Source: Sphingomonas melonis
Lineage (GTDB): Bacteria; Pseudomonadota; Alphaproteobacteria; Sphingomonadales; Sphingomonadaceae
DNA: 64,000 nt
NCBI RefSeq assembly: GCF_013409985.1
Contig: NZ_JACCBY010000001.1
Span: 930,001-994,000 of the forward strand
Reading direction: 5' to 3'
Shown here: positions 27,383-36,221 of the stretch, one piece after another
Numbering within the stretch: position 1 is the stretch's first letter
Layout of the letters: each line of letters opens with the position of its first letter
Made by a program: the position numbers and the translations under genes
The notes under the pieces: generated by a model
Seen by the model: the letters and a program-made list of their open reading frames with translations, nothing else
Told to the model about the DNA's origin: nothing
Databases searched by the model: none

Positions 27383-27441
27383 GTTTTCCACCTCTTACTG
27401 ATACGCGAAGCGATCACCCCCGTCCAAGGTCTGATCCGCGA

Positions 27442-27491
27442 TATGGTAACGGCATGCTAACCATACAACTGTTCCAGAACTATTGAACTAT
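27442..27491. promoter_or_regulatory. Operator-like palindromes between the ArsR gene and the cargo operon
   Basis: Inverted repeat TATGGT (27442-27447) / ACCATA (27460-27465), immediately followed by GTTCCAGAAC (27471-27480) and TATTGAACTAT. The stretch is AT-richer than its surroundings and lies in the divergent promoter region, the expected place for the ArsR-type repressor to bind. The 27469-27491 part resembles a site at 34594-34620 in inverted orientation. Confidence 0.5.
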
Positions 27492-27572
27492 CTTTCGCCG
27501 TCTCCATATTGGGGGTCCGAGGTTGTCGAACCCGACGGCCGGCGCCCCATGGCGCTTAGAGGGAGCAGTGTG

Positions 27573-28316
27573 ATGGACGTTGACGTTGCAGACCGCCCGA
27601 CCAAGCCGATCGCTCGTGGGATCGTGGTGCTCGATCCGTTGGCCGAGGACGCGCCGACCGATCGCCAGGTGGTGACCACCGACCGCGCGATCTGTCGCGT
27701 CGCGCTGGTGGCCGCGGAGGCCGGTGCGCGTTTCCAGCGCGACGGAAACCCCCGGGACGCGATGAGCTGGATGCTGGCCCCGAGGCGGGTCTTCGATGGG
27801 GGTAGCGCGATGGAGGCGTGTCTGCGGCGTGACGCCTGCGAGCGCGGTGTGCTCGTGCATGGCCTCGGGCTCGGCCTCGACGTCGAGCGGGAACCGGTCG
27901 ACGCGTTGCTGGCCGACGACGACGATGAGGAGTTCGACGACGCGGAGTCCGAGTACCTGTACGGGGCCGACGACGGGGCGGCGGGCCGCGCCGACCGGTC
28001 GCGTTCCGTGCGTTCCACCAGGTTGCGGTTGTACACGGCCACGCTTGTGGACACGCGCGACAACGTCATGGTCCAGGCGTTCCATGCCTCGATGGCCCGG
28101 AACATCTACGAGGTCCGCGCGCGGCTCACCGGGCGCTTCGGCCCGGACCTGGCGGCGGTCGCTGACATCCGACCGGGGATCCACAGGGCCTCGCCGGTGG
28201 TGGTGGCGCTCGTCTCGGACGCCGTGGTGGAGCTCATCCGCCGCATGCAGCGCGACCACGCCTCTCCGGCGGCGCCCACCTTCGCGGTCGACATCCAGCA
28301 GTGCATCCAGGCGTGA
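27573..28316 (+). CDS. Hypothetical protein, first gene of cargo operon
   Basis: A 247-residue soluble protein I do not recognise with certainty. It has a helical N-terminal half (DRAICRVALVAAEAGARFQR, DAMSWMLAPRRVFDGGSAME) that faintly resembles the MbcA/ParS/Xre toxin-binding antitoxin fold, a strongly acidic linker (DALLADDDDEEFDDAESE), and a C-terminal half that contains TATLVDTRDNVMVQAFHASM. The start ATG 27573 follows AGAGGGAG. Spacing to the exonuclease gene is 111 bp. Its place directly behind the repressor-controlled promoter makes it the lead gene of the operon. Confidence 0.6.
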   Translation: MDVDVADRPTKPIARGIVVLDPLAEDAPTDRQVVTTDRAICRVALVAAEAGARFQRDGNPRDAMSWMLAPRRVFDGGSAMEACLRRDACERGVLVHGLGLGLDVEREPVDALLADDDDEEFDDAESEYLYGADDGAAGRADRSRSVRSTRLRLYTATLVDTRDNVMVQAFHASMARNIYEVRARLTGRFGPDLAAVADIRPGIHRASPVVVALVSDAVVELIRRMQRDHASPAAPTFAVDIQQCIQA

Positions 28317-28427
28317 CGAGCCGTCCGCGTAGTTCGCCCTGCCGCTGACCGGCAAGGCGGTCTTCGCGGACGGACGGCCGCCGCATTCCATGCGGCGGTG
28401 ACGAACGCCACCGATAAGGAGTGAACC

Positions 28428-29309
28428 ATGGATATGCAGACCGAGGTCGGCCGCGATGACGCGGCCGACGCGGGGGACGTGCGCGTACTCCACCCGCTGC
28501 GGCTGTCGGAAGGTTCGACGGGAGATGGCACCGGACGCGGGCCGTTCGTCGGCGTGGCGGTCGACGTCGAGACCACCGGGCTGGACCATCGGACCGGCAA
28601 GGTGATCGAGCTCGCCATCCGGCGCTTTCGTTATGACCGTGACGGTGTCATCACCGATGTCGACGAGGCCTACGAGTGGCGCGAGGATCCAGGTGCCCCC
28701 CTGAGCCCGGAGATCATGGCGCTCACCGGGCTCACCGACATCGATCTCGTCGGGGAGGAGATCGACGAGGGCGACGCCACGCGCCTCCTGCGCTCGGCGA
28801 GCTTCGTCGTCGCGCACAACTCGTCGTTCGACCGGGCCTGGGTGGAGGCCCGACTTCCCGATGCTCGGGGACTCGCCTGGTGCTGTTCCATGCGTCAGGT
28901 CGACTGGAAGGCCCGGGGCTTCGACGGCAGGGTGCTCGGCTACCTTCTTGTGCAGAACGGATTCTACCACTGCGGGCACCGTGCCTCGGCCGATGTCGAC
29001 GCGCTGATCGAGATGCTCCGACATGTTGACGGCGGCGGTCGTACGGCATTGTCGGAGATGATCGAGCGGGGCGCCAAATCCAGCTGGATCGTGCGGGCGA
29101 AGGGAGCGGATTTCGGGGTGAAGGATCTGCTCCGTGCCCGTGGCTACCGGTGGGATACGGAACGCAGGGTATGGTGGCGCGAGGTCGCCGAGGACGATCT
29201 CGTGCCCGAGCAGTTCTGGCTCGCCGCCAACGTATACGCGGTCGAGGCCAACCCCAAGGCGATCTGTCCGGACCTTGAGCAGGTCACCGCCCGCACCCGG
29301 TTCCTGTGA
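28428..29309 (+). CDS. DnaQ-like DEDDh 3'-5' exonuclease with C-terminal extension
   Basis: A 293-residue protein. The exonuclease fold shows motif I DVETTG (Asp46, Glu48), motif II VVAHNSSFDRAW, and motif III HRASADVDAL, the DEDDh set. The C-terminal 90 residues form a separate small domain (FGVKDLLRARGYRWDTERRV, then WWREVAEDDL) found after DnaQ domains in phage and plasmid proteins and possibly nucleic-acid binding. A strong AAGGAG is six bases before ATG 28428. Proofreading-type exonucleases outside a polymerase operon are common in defence or mobile-element cargo; the role here is not proven. Confidence 0.85.
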   Translation: MDMQTEVGRDDAADAGDVRVLHPLRLSEGSTGDGTGRGPFVGVAVDVETTGLDHRTGKVIELAIRRFRYDRDGVITDVDEAYEWREDPGAPLSPEIMALTGLTDIDLVGEEIDEGDATRLLRSASFVVAHNSSFDRAWVEARLPDARGLAWCCSMRQVDWKARGFDGRVLGYLLVQNGFYHCGHRASADVDALIEMLRHVDGGGRTALSEMIERGAKSSWIVRAKGADFGVKDLLRARGYRWDTERRVWWREVAEDDLVPEQFWLAANVYAVEANPKAICPDLEQVTARTRFL

Positions 29310-29329
29310 GCCAGGGAGAAGAAGAGTCC

Positions 29330-29503
29330 ATGACAATCGATGACGGTGCCGACGGCGAGCCGACCCGGCTGGTCGGCCAACGCCCCACCGGCGGCGGCGC
29401 GGTCGTTGCGGCACGCATCTTGGACGTGCCTGGACGGCCGCCCGGTGCCGGTCGAACGACATCAGAAGGGATGGAGAAGACCATGGTGAGAAGGTGGGTG
29501 TGA
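29330..29503 (+). CDS. Possible small hypothetical protein
   Basis: A 57-codon frame (MTIDDGADGEPTRLVGQRPT ... MEKTMVRRWV) between the exonuclease gene and the next gene, with AGGGAGAAGAAG upstream and a 10-base overlap with the following start. Composition is not strongly protein-like; it may simply be leader sequence. Confidence 0.25.
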   Translation: MTIDDGADGEPTRLVGQRPTGGGAVVAARILDVPGRPPGAGRTTSEGMEKTMVRRWV

Positions 29504-30291
29504 ACGTTCCGGTCGAGCTGGCGGGTGGGATGCTCGTCCCGATCCTCGGCTCTGCCGAGGCTGCCCTGAAGATCGGCGGAGGCGCCGGCGGCACCGTCCT
29601 CCGCGAGGAGGGCACCACGCTGATCGCGGGTCGCCCGTATGTCACGGACGGGGGCACCATCGATGCAGACGAGATCTACTACGTCAACGGGTTGGTTTCC
29701 GAGACGGCGGGTCCCTGGCTGGGGGAGGCGGACAAGGTGGTCTGGCGCGATCCCGCGAGCGGCTACGAGTGCATCATGATGCGCGCGACCGAAGGCGGCT
29801 ATCTGAGCGGCTACGTCGGTGTTTCCCGTGATCACCCGCTCTGGGGTTGGAAGTACGAGGCGATACCGGCCGAATTCGGCATCGAGGTGCATGGCGGTCT
29901 CACCTACGCCCGCATCTGCGAGGAAGGTCCGACGCCGGAGCGCCGCATCGTGGTGGAGGCGAGGCGCATCTGTCACGTCCCCAGGAAGATCCGGCTGGGC
30001 CCGGCGACCACGCACGCCACCAGCCGACGGGTGGAGGACGCTCACCTCTGGTGGTTCGGGTTCGACTGCGACTACGGATACGATCTCGCACCCGACGAGG
30101 GCCGTCACCCTCGCGGACGTTTCCTCGCCACCGAGATCGGCCGCGAGTATCGCGACGACGCGTACGTATGTCGCGAGGTGCGCAACCTCGCCGCCCAGCT
30201 TCGGGCGATCGCCGATGGCGGGGAGGTTCCGCCGCGTGAAGGTCCGCCGTTGCCGCCGGTCGGACTCGATCCTGGCGCGGGAGACGTTTGA
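29494..30291 (+). CDS. Conserved phage/plasmid-type hypothetical protein
   Basis: A 265-residue soluble protein. The centre reads GYLSGYVGVSRDHPLWGWKY, then EVHGGLTYARICEE, then WWFGFDCDYGYDLAP and YRDDAYVCREVRNLAAQLRA. This order (GYVGV..HPL, then HGGLT, then WWFGFDC, then Y.....V..EV..L..QL) is a widely shared signature of hypothetical proteins in actinophages and proteobacterial plasmids, with no known activity. Conserved His, Cys and Asp residues could bind metal. GTG 29494 or 29500 may be the start. The stop overlaps the next ATG (TGATG), so translation is coupled. Confidence 0.7.
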   Translation: MGVNVPVELAGGMLVPILGSAEAALKIGGGAGGTVLREEGTTLIAGRPYVTDGGTIDADEIYYVNGLVSETAGPWLGEADKVVWRDPASGYECIMMRATEGGYLSGYVGVSRDHPLWGWKYEAIPAEFGIEVHGGLTYARICEEGPTPERRIVVEARRICHVPRKIRLGPATTHATSRRVEDAHLWWFGFDCDYGYDLAPDEGRHPRGRFLATEIGREYRDDAYVCREVRNLAAQLRAIADGGEVPPREGPPLPPVGLDPGAGDV

Positions 30292-31067
30292 TGGTCCGGG
30301 AAATGGGCGGCGCCGATCTGCCTTGGGGGTGGTGGCTCCGGTCGTCGCGTGGCGCCCTCGAGGATGAGCAGGGCCGGCGCTGGCACACCGTTCGCGACGC
30401 CTACTGGCATGGGCATCTCCGCTTTCCACCGGACAACGGGACGTCGGAGCAGCAGGAGCTGCTGCTGCGCGTGCTGTGCGCTTTCGCTCGGCGCGGCTCC
30501 TACGGAACGGAGACGATGCATGATCTTCTCGGTGGCGACCTGATGTTCTGGCGCTTCTATCAATGCTGGCTGGGATCGGTCGGGTTGCTGGACGTGGACG
30601 GCAGACAGCCCGTCTTCGGCGCGCCCCTCTCCACGGAAGGCCGGTCCGTCATGCTCATGCTGCAGGCGACGCGCGAGCCGGCTTGGATCGACTTGCCGTT
30701 CACCGAGATCGTCGAGGCGGTCGCCCGAGGGGGTCGCGACGCCGCCGATGACGAACGCGAGTCCACCTTGCGGGCGTTCGAACGCAGCGTGGCGCGACGG
30801 CCGCACGTCTTCGCGCGTGAGCGGGTCGGCAGGCACTCCCTGGTGACGCTCACCGGCATCGGGTTGGGCGGCAGGATGCCACTCCGGCGGGTGATGTGGT
30901 CCCATCCGTTCGCTAGTTCCAGGACGCGTGACGACTTCTATGCCTGGCTCGCCGAACGGGTCGACCGGTGGGAAGCGTGGGGGGAACTCGCCTACGGCAG
31001 CGGCGCTTCCGCTCTGACCCAACGGCTCCTCACGCTCTTCCTCGAGACCGGCGGAAGGCCGTCATGA
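30291..31067 (+). CDS. Hypothetical protein in cargo operon
   Basis: A 258-residue soluble protein of unknown family. It has tryptophan-rich N-terminal sequence (GADLPWGWWLRSSRG, RWHTVRDAYWHGHLRF), a helical middle (EQQELLLRVLCAFARRGSYG), and a possible winged-helix-like segment (RESTLRAFERSVARRPHVFA). GGGAGA seven bases upstream supports ATG 30291, which overlaps the previous stop. Its own stop overlaps the ATG of the next frame (ATGA at 31064). This chain of overlaps marks 29494-31064 as one translational unit. Confidence 0.6.
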   Translation: MVREMGGADLPWGWWLRSSRGALEDEQGRRWHTVRDAYWHGHLRFPPDNGTSEQQELLLRVLCAFARRGSYGTETMHDLLGGDLMFWRFYQCWLGSVGLLDVDGRQPVFGAPLSTEGRSVMLMLQATREPAWIDLPFTEIVEAVARGGRDAADDERESTLRAFERSVARRPHVFARERVGRHSLVTLTGIGLGGRMPLRRVMWSHPFASSRTRDDFYAWLAERVDRWEAWGELAYGSGASALTQRLLTLFLETGGRPS

Positions 31068-31690
31068 CGGCCGAGCGTCATGGGGAGGGGGAGATGGTCG
31101 GCTTAGAGGAAGCCGGGCGCCGTGCCCGCGAGGACATCCTCGCTATCGATCGTCTGGCGTCCGCCATGCGTCTATCGGCCTTCCGGAACTACCTTGCCGA
31201 TGCGCTTCGTTCGATGTCCGCCCTCGTCCCGGACGTGCTGGCGAGCGGCGGAACCGATGTCCTCGCAGCACTTCAGCGGATGAGGCCAAGCAGGGGTTGG
31301 CCGGGTTCCGCTGGGCGGTCCGGGCACGCGGCCGCTTCGTACGGGGCCGCCCCAGGATCAGGGCCTTCGGGCGGGGGACGTGGTCGCCCACGGCTCCACG
31401 CTTCGATGTCCATGCTCTTCCACTGCGTGTCGGTGACGCGGTCATGATGGACGGCGCGCTGGCGGACTGGATGGAGATCTCGGCAGCCGGCCGATGTCTC
31501 GACGTCACGCTGCGTGGCCAAGCCTGCATTCTCTCGACCACGGGGGGAATGGCGAGGATCAAGGTGCCGGGGAACTGGCCGGATACGATGGCGGCGGCGG
31601 CGGTCGGTCTGCCCATCGATGCTCTGATCGATCACCCGCTGCTTAGAGGCCGGAGCTTCGTTGCGAGCGACGTGTCCTGCCTGTTGGGCG
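31064..31690 (+). pseudogene. Hypothetical gene, apparently split by a -1 frameshift
   Basis: The frame from ATG 31064, coupled to the preceding stop, gives a normal-looking helical start (GLEEAGRRAREDILAIDRLA, FRNYLADALRSMSALVPDVL) but turns to low-complexity G/S/R/P sequence after about 31285. From that point the -1 frame is protein-like (DEAKQGLAGFRWAVRARGRF, FDVHALPLRVGDAVMMDGAL, LDVTLRGQACILSTTGGMAR) until about 31690. So one original gene of about 200 codons seems broken, or uses frameshifting. I do not recognise the family. The 3' end is approximate. Confidence 0.45.
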
Positions 31691-32732
31691 AGACGAACAT
31701 CGAATCGAGGTCGGTCTCCTGCCCTTGGAGACGCCTTGGCGGAAATGAGCGGCGCCGGTGCCGCGGTTCGGACGAGGAGATCCGCGTCCGTAAGCCCTTG
31801 GTGCAGTACCAGCGCAACCTCCTGCGCGATCAGGACATCCGTCCGCCACCTCTTCGAGAGATGATGCTCGGCGACGAGGTGACGCGGTCCTGCCGACCGC
31901 TGGAGAAGGCCGGCGGCCGCCCCGCCAAGCACTCGCAGTTCGCAGCGGACGCCCGCGTTGAACGGGAGCTATGCATCACGCGAACGGCGAGTCCGCAGGC
32001 GGCGGGGCATGCCTCGTCGCGCCAGGAGGCGCGGCGGCATCTGCACGGTCGGCGTCTGTCAGGCGGATCTGGCATATGCCCGCGGCCCCTCGACGGCATG
32101 GGCCGTCGGTCACGTCGTGGCCCACGAAGACGGGGCGCGTCGGCACCTGATCTTCGAGGGTGGAAGGTTGTTCGCGTAGCATTGGCGCCGAACGAAGGTG
32201 TGCGGGACCAAACGTCAAGGCGATGGAACGGTGGCGGACAGCGGTCGCGAGTGCTTTCATCGGCTTCGGCTTTGGCTTCGGCAGGATGAGCGCGAGTTTG
32301 ATCTGAAGCGCATCGCTTCCATCCCCCGATCGCGGGAATCCGGTGGATAAGCATTGATGGCGTTGGGATGAGGATGCAGGCCCTTCACAAACCTTCCCCG
32401 TGGCGGTGGGATCGACAGACCTCCAGCGCCCGATGGGCATCGTCGATCTTCTCCAGAACGGGCGGCACCGGTGCTAGCGGCCTCTCCGGTTGCCCCCAGT
32501 TATCCGATCCCAGGACGCGAAGTGCCGTCGGGTACGCGGGTGGCAACGCTTGGTTGTAGTCCCAATGCGATTTTCGATAGCTGATACGTGTTTGTTCAAG
32601 ACGGGCCGTGGCGAGATTCTGATTGCCATGCCTTGCCGCCTTCGCGTCAGATCCGGTGATAGGCGTCGCGCTTGACGAGCGCGGATGTAAGCGTCGGCCA
32701 GGTGCTTGGTGGTCGCTTCCTGCGGAGCTACC
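31691..32732. other. Degraded or non-coding kilobase inside the cargo region
   Basis: About 1 kb with no frame that I trust. A short stretch near 32030-32179 (GICTVGVCQADLAYARGPST) looks protein-like and may be a gene remnant. Mild AT enrichment at 32520-32660 contrasts with the surroundings. I see no insertion sequence or tRNA. Confidence 0.4.
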
Positions 32733-34409
32733 ATGCCTGCGATGAGCGATCCCCAGCAGATCATCGCGGTGTACGACACCTTGACCGCCCGTCGGTCGCC
32801 AGCGGCCATCATGCGTGAGAGGGTGACGGCGTTGACCGATGGGCCCTCTCCAGCCTTCGTCTCGATCGACGCTCGCACCCCCTATCCCTCCAGCGACCTC
32901 GGCCCACCCGACTGGCTCATCGTGATCGTTGATGAGGAGGATCACGAGCCGTCGCTTCCGGATTGGCGCAAGGTGGTCGAGGCTGCGCCCGCACGGACCC
33001 GGGCAGTCGTGATGTCGTACGGGCACGTGTCAGCTGTGCCGCGTTCCGTGGTTCTGAACGTCGATATGACAGGCACGGACGGTGAGTGGTCGCACCTCAG
33101 CATCGAGGCCGTGGCACGCCGGGTATCGGCCGGAGCGGCAACCTTCAGTCGGCATCTGCTGGAGGAGGATGCGGTGCGACGTGGCGCGTTGATCGACGTC
33201 GGCGACGGCAGCACGATGCTGAATCCTCTTCTGATGACGAGGATCGGCGATCTTGCGATCTCGTCGGGTACGTATCGCATTCTCCACAACGAGAACATGA
33301 TGTTCCTTGGTGATCTCGTGCAGCGAACGGAGGTCGAACTCCTCGACCTTCCCGGTCTGGGATCCAAGCGGCTGGGGGAGATCAAGGCCGCTCTCGGGGC
33401 CATGGACCTAATGCTCGGCGCGACGGTTCCGGGTTGGCCACCGGAAGACTTCGAGACCGCCCTGGCCGCCGCGGCTCCCCTGGCGATCCTGAAAGGCGCC
33501 CGGCAGGTGCCTTCGGGGGAGATGTTTCGCCCCGAGGCGGAATGTCTCGTCATAGACCCCGCGATAGGCGAGCTCGCGGACACCGAGGTGGGGTCCACCG
33601 ACATCTCGCTGCAACTCCAGGAGGCAGTACGCCGTAAGCTGGAAACGCTGCGACCGATCGCGTTCCGTCTTGGTAATCAGGCGGAATGGCAGGAACTGGC
33701 ACCCCTGTGCGAAAGGCTCGCCCTTCTTCTGGACCGGCCGGGCTCGGAGGTGTCGGCGGTTCTGGGTTCCCTCTACGCGTCCGCTCTGGAGCTAGGCTCC
33801 TTCGCGGAGATGGACGATGCAGCACGGCATGATCCGAAATCAATGGTTGATGCCCTCGATCCGTCATCGAGGCGGCCGCTTCAGGACGTTCTCACGGTTC
33901 TTGCACCGTGGTTGCGCCGCTTTCCGACCGTCAGGGATCTCGACGACGACGCCGGCAGGTTCCTCGCCACCCGTGCCAACTCGGGATCGGCACGCGCGGC
34001 GGTCGCGGCGGCGGTCGCGGCGGATCTGATCGCCAGCGGAGACGCGGCGAGACTGGAAGCGCTGCTAGACGCCGGGGAACGGGGCGGCTTCGTCGGCGGC
34101 AAGGCGGAGCGGCGGGGAATCATGTCCGTCCGGAACCTCATCCTCGCGGCGACAAGCCTGATAGGCGGCATGCTATGGAACGCCGCCGTGAACGACTACG
34201 CCACCCATTCCACCATAGCCAGACGCGCTGGGATCATGCTGGCTAGGGCCGAGGATGCCGTCACCGAGATCGCATCGGAACTTCCGAGCGACCTTCGCAC
34301 CGCCGTCCGCAGCGTCGTCGCCGACGCGCGTGCCGCCATCGGCCACGTGTCATCCAATCGGAATGCCGCGCCCGCTGATGTCGCCAAGCCGCACGGGCAC
34401 GGCCAGTAG
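32733..34409 (+). CDS. Protein with embedded RNA polymerase alpha-CTD-like domain and C-terminal membrane segment
   Basis: A 558-residue protein. Residues about 165-240 match the C-terminal domain of RpoA: GDLVQRTEVELLDLPGLGSK, then RLGEIKAALGAMDLMLG, then VPGWPPEDFE, as in alphaproteobacterial alpha subunits. No alpha N-terminal (assembly) domain precedes it. Instead residues 1-160 form an unrelated fold (PPDWLIVIVDEEDHEPSLPD, TRAVVMSYGHVSAVPRSVVL). The C-terminal part is helical and contains one hydrophobic segment (LILAATSLIGGMLWNAAV, encoded near 34138-34191). In an ungapped comparison the DNA-contacting Arg265 of E. coli alpha is not conserved. ATG 32733 has GGAG upstream. The job is unknown; binding DNA, RNA polymerase or UvrD-like partners is possible. 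Confidence 0.75.
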   Translation: MPAMSDPQQIIAVYDTLTARRSPAAIMRERVTALTDGPSPAFVSIDARTPYPSSDLGPPDWLIVIVDEEDHEPSLPDWRKVVEAAPARTRAVVMSYGHVSAVPRSVVLNVDMTGTDGEWSHLSIEAVARRVSAGAATFSRHLLEEDAVRRGALIDVGDGSTMLNPLLMTRIGDLAISSGTYRILHNENMMFLGDLVQRTEVELLDLPGLGSKRLGEIKAALGAMDLMLGATVPGWPPEDFETALAAAAPLAILKGARQVPSGEMFRPEAECLVIDPAIGELADTEVGSTDISLQLQEAVRRKLETLRPIAFRLGNQAEWQELAPLCERLALLLDRPGSEVSAVLGSLYASALELGSFAEMDDAARHDPKSMVDALDPSSRRPLQDVLTVLAPWLRRFPTVRDLDDDAGRFLATRANSGSARAAVAAAVAADLIASGDAARLEALLDAGERGGFVGGKAERRGIMSVRNLILAATSLIGGMLWNAAVNDYATHSTIARRAGIMLARAEDAVTEIASELPSDLRTAVRSVVADARAAIGHVSSNRNAAPADVAKPHGHGQ

Positions 34410-34593
34410 TGCACCTCATGCGGCATGAAACCTCGTGCAACGGCGCGCCCATCGAGCGGTCCGCATCGTCCTCGTCCGTTCACGCCATCGCCGCCGGTCG
34501 GCATCCACGGGTAGGTCGCATGCGGTCTGAAGACCGGACGCGCGACGTGCGACACGCAGGTCGAGATGACGCCGCTCGACGATTTGGCAAGTA

Positions 34594-34620
34594 ATAGTTC
34601 AGGAAAGCTTGAACTGTTTG
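34594..34620 (+). promoter_or_regulatory. AGTTCA/TGAACT inverted repeat, mate of the 27.47 kb site
   Basis: AGTTCA (34596-34601) and TGAACT (34610-34615) within ATAGTTCAGGAAAGCT TGAACTGTTTG. Against the minus strand of 27465-27491 it matches at 18 of 27 positions, including ATAGTTCA and GAAC-x-GTT. It lies 65 bp before the next gene. It could be a second operator of the ArsR-type repressor or an end of a mobile unit. Confidence 0.4.
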
Positions 34621-34684
34621 AAGGGCCGACCATATTCCATCCATGGCCCTTAGGGACTGATCCCCGGCTTCGGGATGTACCACC

Positions 34685-35539
34685 ATGTCCACATTTCCAT
34701 CACTCGAAACTGATATGTGTTCGACCGCGGCCCGCTCGCCGGGGTTGGAGAGGCAGACGGGGCGGAGACCGGCTCCGGTCACCGCCCGTCCGGCCGCGAA
34801 CCGTCATGGGCATGATGTGTTCGAGAGGGCCTACGAGGCGGCGGCACTTTGCGTCGATCTGGCGATCGCGGCGGGAAGTCCGACGGCGAGAACCTACGCG
34901 CTGGGCGCTTCCGGTTCGCTGAGGCATGCGGCGCAGTTGCTCGCCAACGAGGGGCGACTGGGCGGAGAGATGGACAGGTCCGGGTTCAGGACGTTGATCG
35001 TCGGATCGAGCGAGCTCATAGGCGATACTTCCGGGTGGGACACGGCGCTGCGGTGCCGTACGATCGACGGTCGCGAGGTTCGCGCCACGGCGCTATGGGC
35101 CGTCGCGGATCCCGAGGACGGCGTATGGATGCGCGTGGACGCGGCTCTTGCGAACCTATGGTGCAGGGGACGTGTCGAAGTCGGAAGCGAAAGTCTCGTG
35201 TTCCTTGACGAACCCGGGAGGGAAGCGACGCCGACACCCCGTTCGACCGTCGATCTCGGCCGTGACCTGATCGCTTCCTGCGGCGGCGATCTGGATCGGC
35301 GGCCGGCACTCGCCATGGCGTTGGAGGTCAGCCTGGTGTCGGGTTCGTGGTGTCATCTGGCGACCGGGCAACGCTGGTTCGCGGACCCGTCGACCGCGAG
35401 GGCGATCGTTCGGTTGCTAGGCGGGCATCCGGTGATCGATGCCGCCACGTCGGTACGTCTGGCGGGGGTGGTGGATCGGGAGGCGCTCCTGATCATAGAA
35501 GAGCTGGGATGGCGTCACGTCCCGACTCCTTCGATCTGA
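34685..35539 (+). CDS. Hypothetical protein before the recombinase module
   Basis: A 284-residue soluble protein, family not recognised. The N-terminal 40 residues look disordered. The body contains a helical stretch (FERAYEAAALCVDLAIAAGS), a possible beta domain (GFRTLIVGSSELIGDTSGWD, TLWAVADPEDGVWMRVDAAL-like strands) and GRVEVGSESLVFLDEPGRE. It ends convergently toward the recombinase operon. The palindromic site at 34594 lies in its promoter region. Confidence 0.5.
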   Translation: MSTFPSLETDMCSTAARSPGLERQTGRRPAPVTARPAANRHGHDVFERAYEAAALCVDLAIAAGSPTARTYALGASGSLRHAAQLLANEGRLGGEMDRSGFRTLIVGSSELIGDTSGWDTALRCRTIDGREVRATALWAVADPEDGVWMRVDAALANLWCRGRVEVGSESLVFLDEPGREATPTPRSTVDLGRDLIASCGGDLDRRPALAMALEVSLVSGSWCHLATGQRWFADPSTARAIVRLLGGHPVIDAATSVRLAGVVDREALLIIEELGWRHVPTPSI

Positions 35540-35705
35540 GCCCCCCGCGATCGGGTGATGTCCGGCGCCGTTCGCCATGGGACCGTCTGGCTCCTGCGCG
35601 GGAACGCATGTCGGCGCACCACGCGACGCCTGCGGAGGCCAAATCGGCTTCATCGACGGCGCAAGGACGGGTTGGCGCATCGATCCCGGACCGCGTCCGG
35701 TCGTC

Positions 35706-36221
35706 CTATCTCGCCTTGCGCCGCCCCTGCCCGGGGCCGATGCGCCGACGCTCCGGGGTCGGCAGACCGATGAGCCGGCCGGAGCCGACGATCGGCTCAT
35801 CCGGACCTTGATCCAGCAGCGTCGCGACCTGCTCCCTGAGCCGCGCGACTTCGAGTTCGAATTGGTGCGCCAAGGTGAGCAGATGGGCGTTGTAGGTCTG
35901 TGCGGACTCGAGGCGTTTCTCCGAACGGGCCAGCTTGCGGCGGCACTCGGCGAGCTGGAGGGCTAGCGGCTCGACCTTACCCTTGGCCGCCATGGACGTG
36001 CTTATCAGTTCATACTGCGCAGCGTATATGCTGCGCGGCTTGTCGAAGAGATGCCGTTTGACGCCGCTTTCCGCCTGCACCGAGGCGAAGTTCAGCTTGA
36101 GGATCCCTTTGGCGGCCTTCGTCACGAGCGCCGGGTCGGTGGGCTCGTTGCGCTGGATGGCCTCGACTGCGGCGTCGATGCGCCGGGCGATCCGCTGATC
36201 GTGGTCAACGACGCGGGGCAT
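35706..36221 (-). CDS. TnpC/DUF6262-like coiled-coil accessory protein
   Basis: A 171-residue protein, last gene of the recombinase operon. The N-terminal part (ALVTKAAKGILKLNFASVQA, then ESGVKRHLFDKPRSIYA) has the shape of a small helix-turn-helix in which an I...I.F..V...SGV...L...P pattern is shared with TnpC of Tn554 and DUF6262 proteins. The rest is a long coiled coil (LQLAECRRKLARSEKRLESA, LAHQFELEVARLREQVATLL). In Tn554 such proteins influence transposition frequency and orientation. It overlaps the preceding recombinase gene by 17 bases. Confidence 0.75.
   Translation of the reverse strand: MPRVVDHDQRIARRIDAAVEAIQRNEPTDPALVTKAAKGILKLNFASVQAESGVKRHLFDKPRSIYAAQYELISTSMAAKGKVEPLALQLAECRRKLARSEKRLESAQTYNAHLLTLAHQFELEVARLREQVATLLDQGPDEPIVGSGRLIGLPTPERRRIGPGQGRRKAR

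Noticed and set aside
31297..32289. A single 330-codon plus-strand gene
   Set aside because: Only the first 130 codons look protein-like; the rest is arginine-rich noise. I treat the good part as the second half of the frameshifted gene at 31064.
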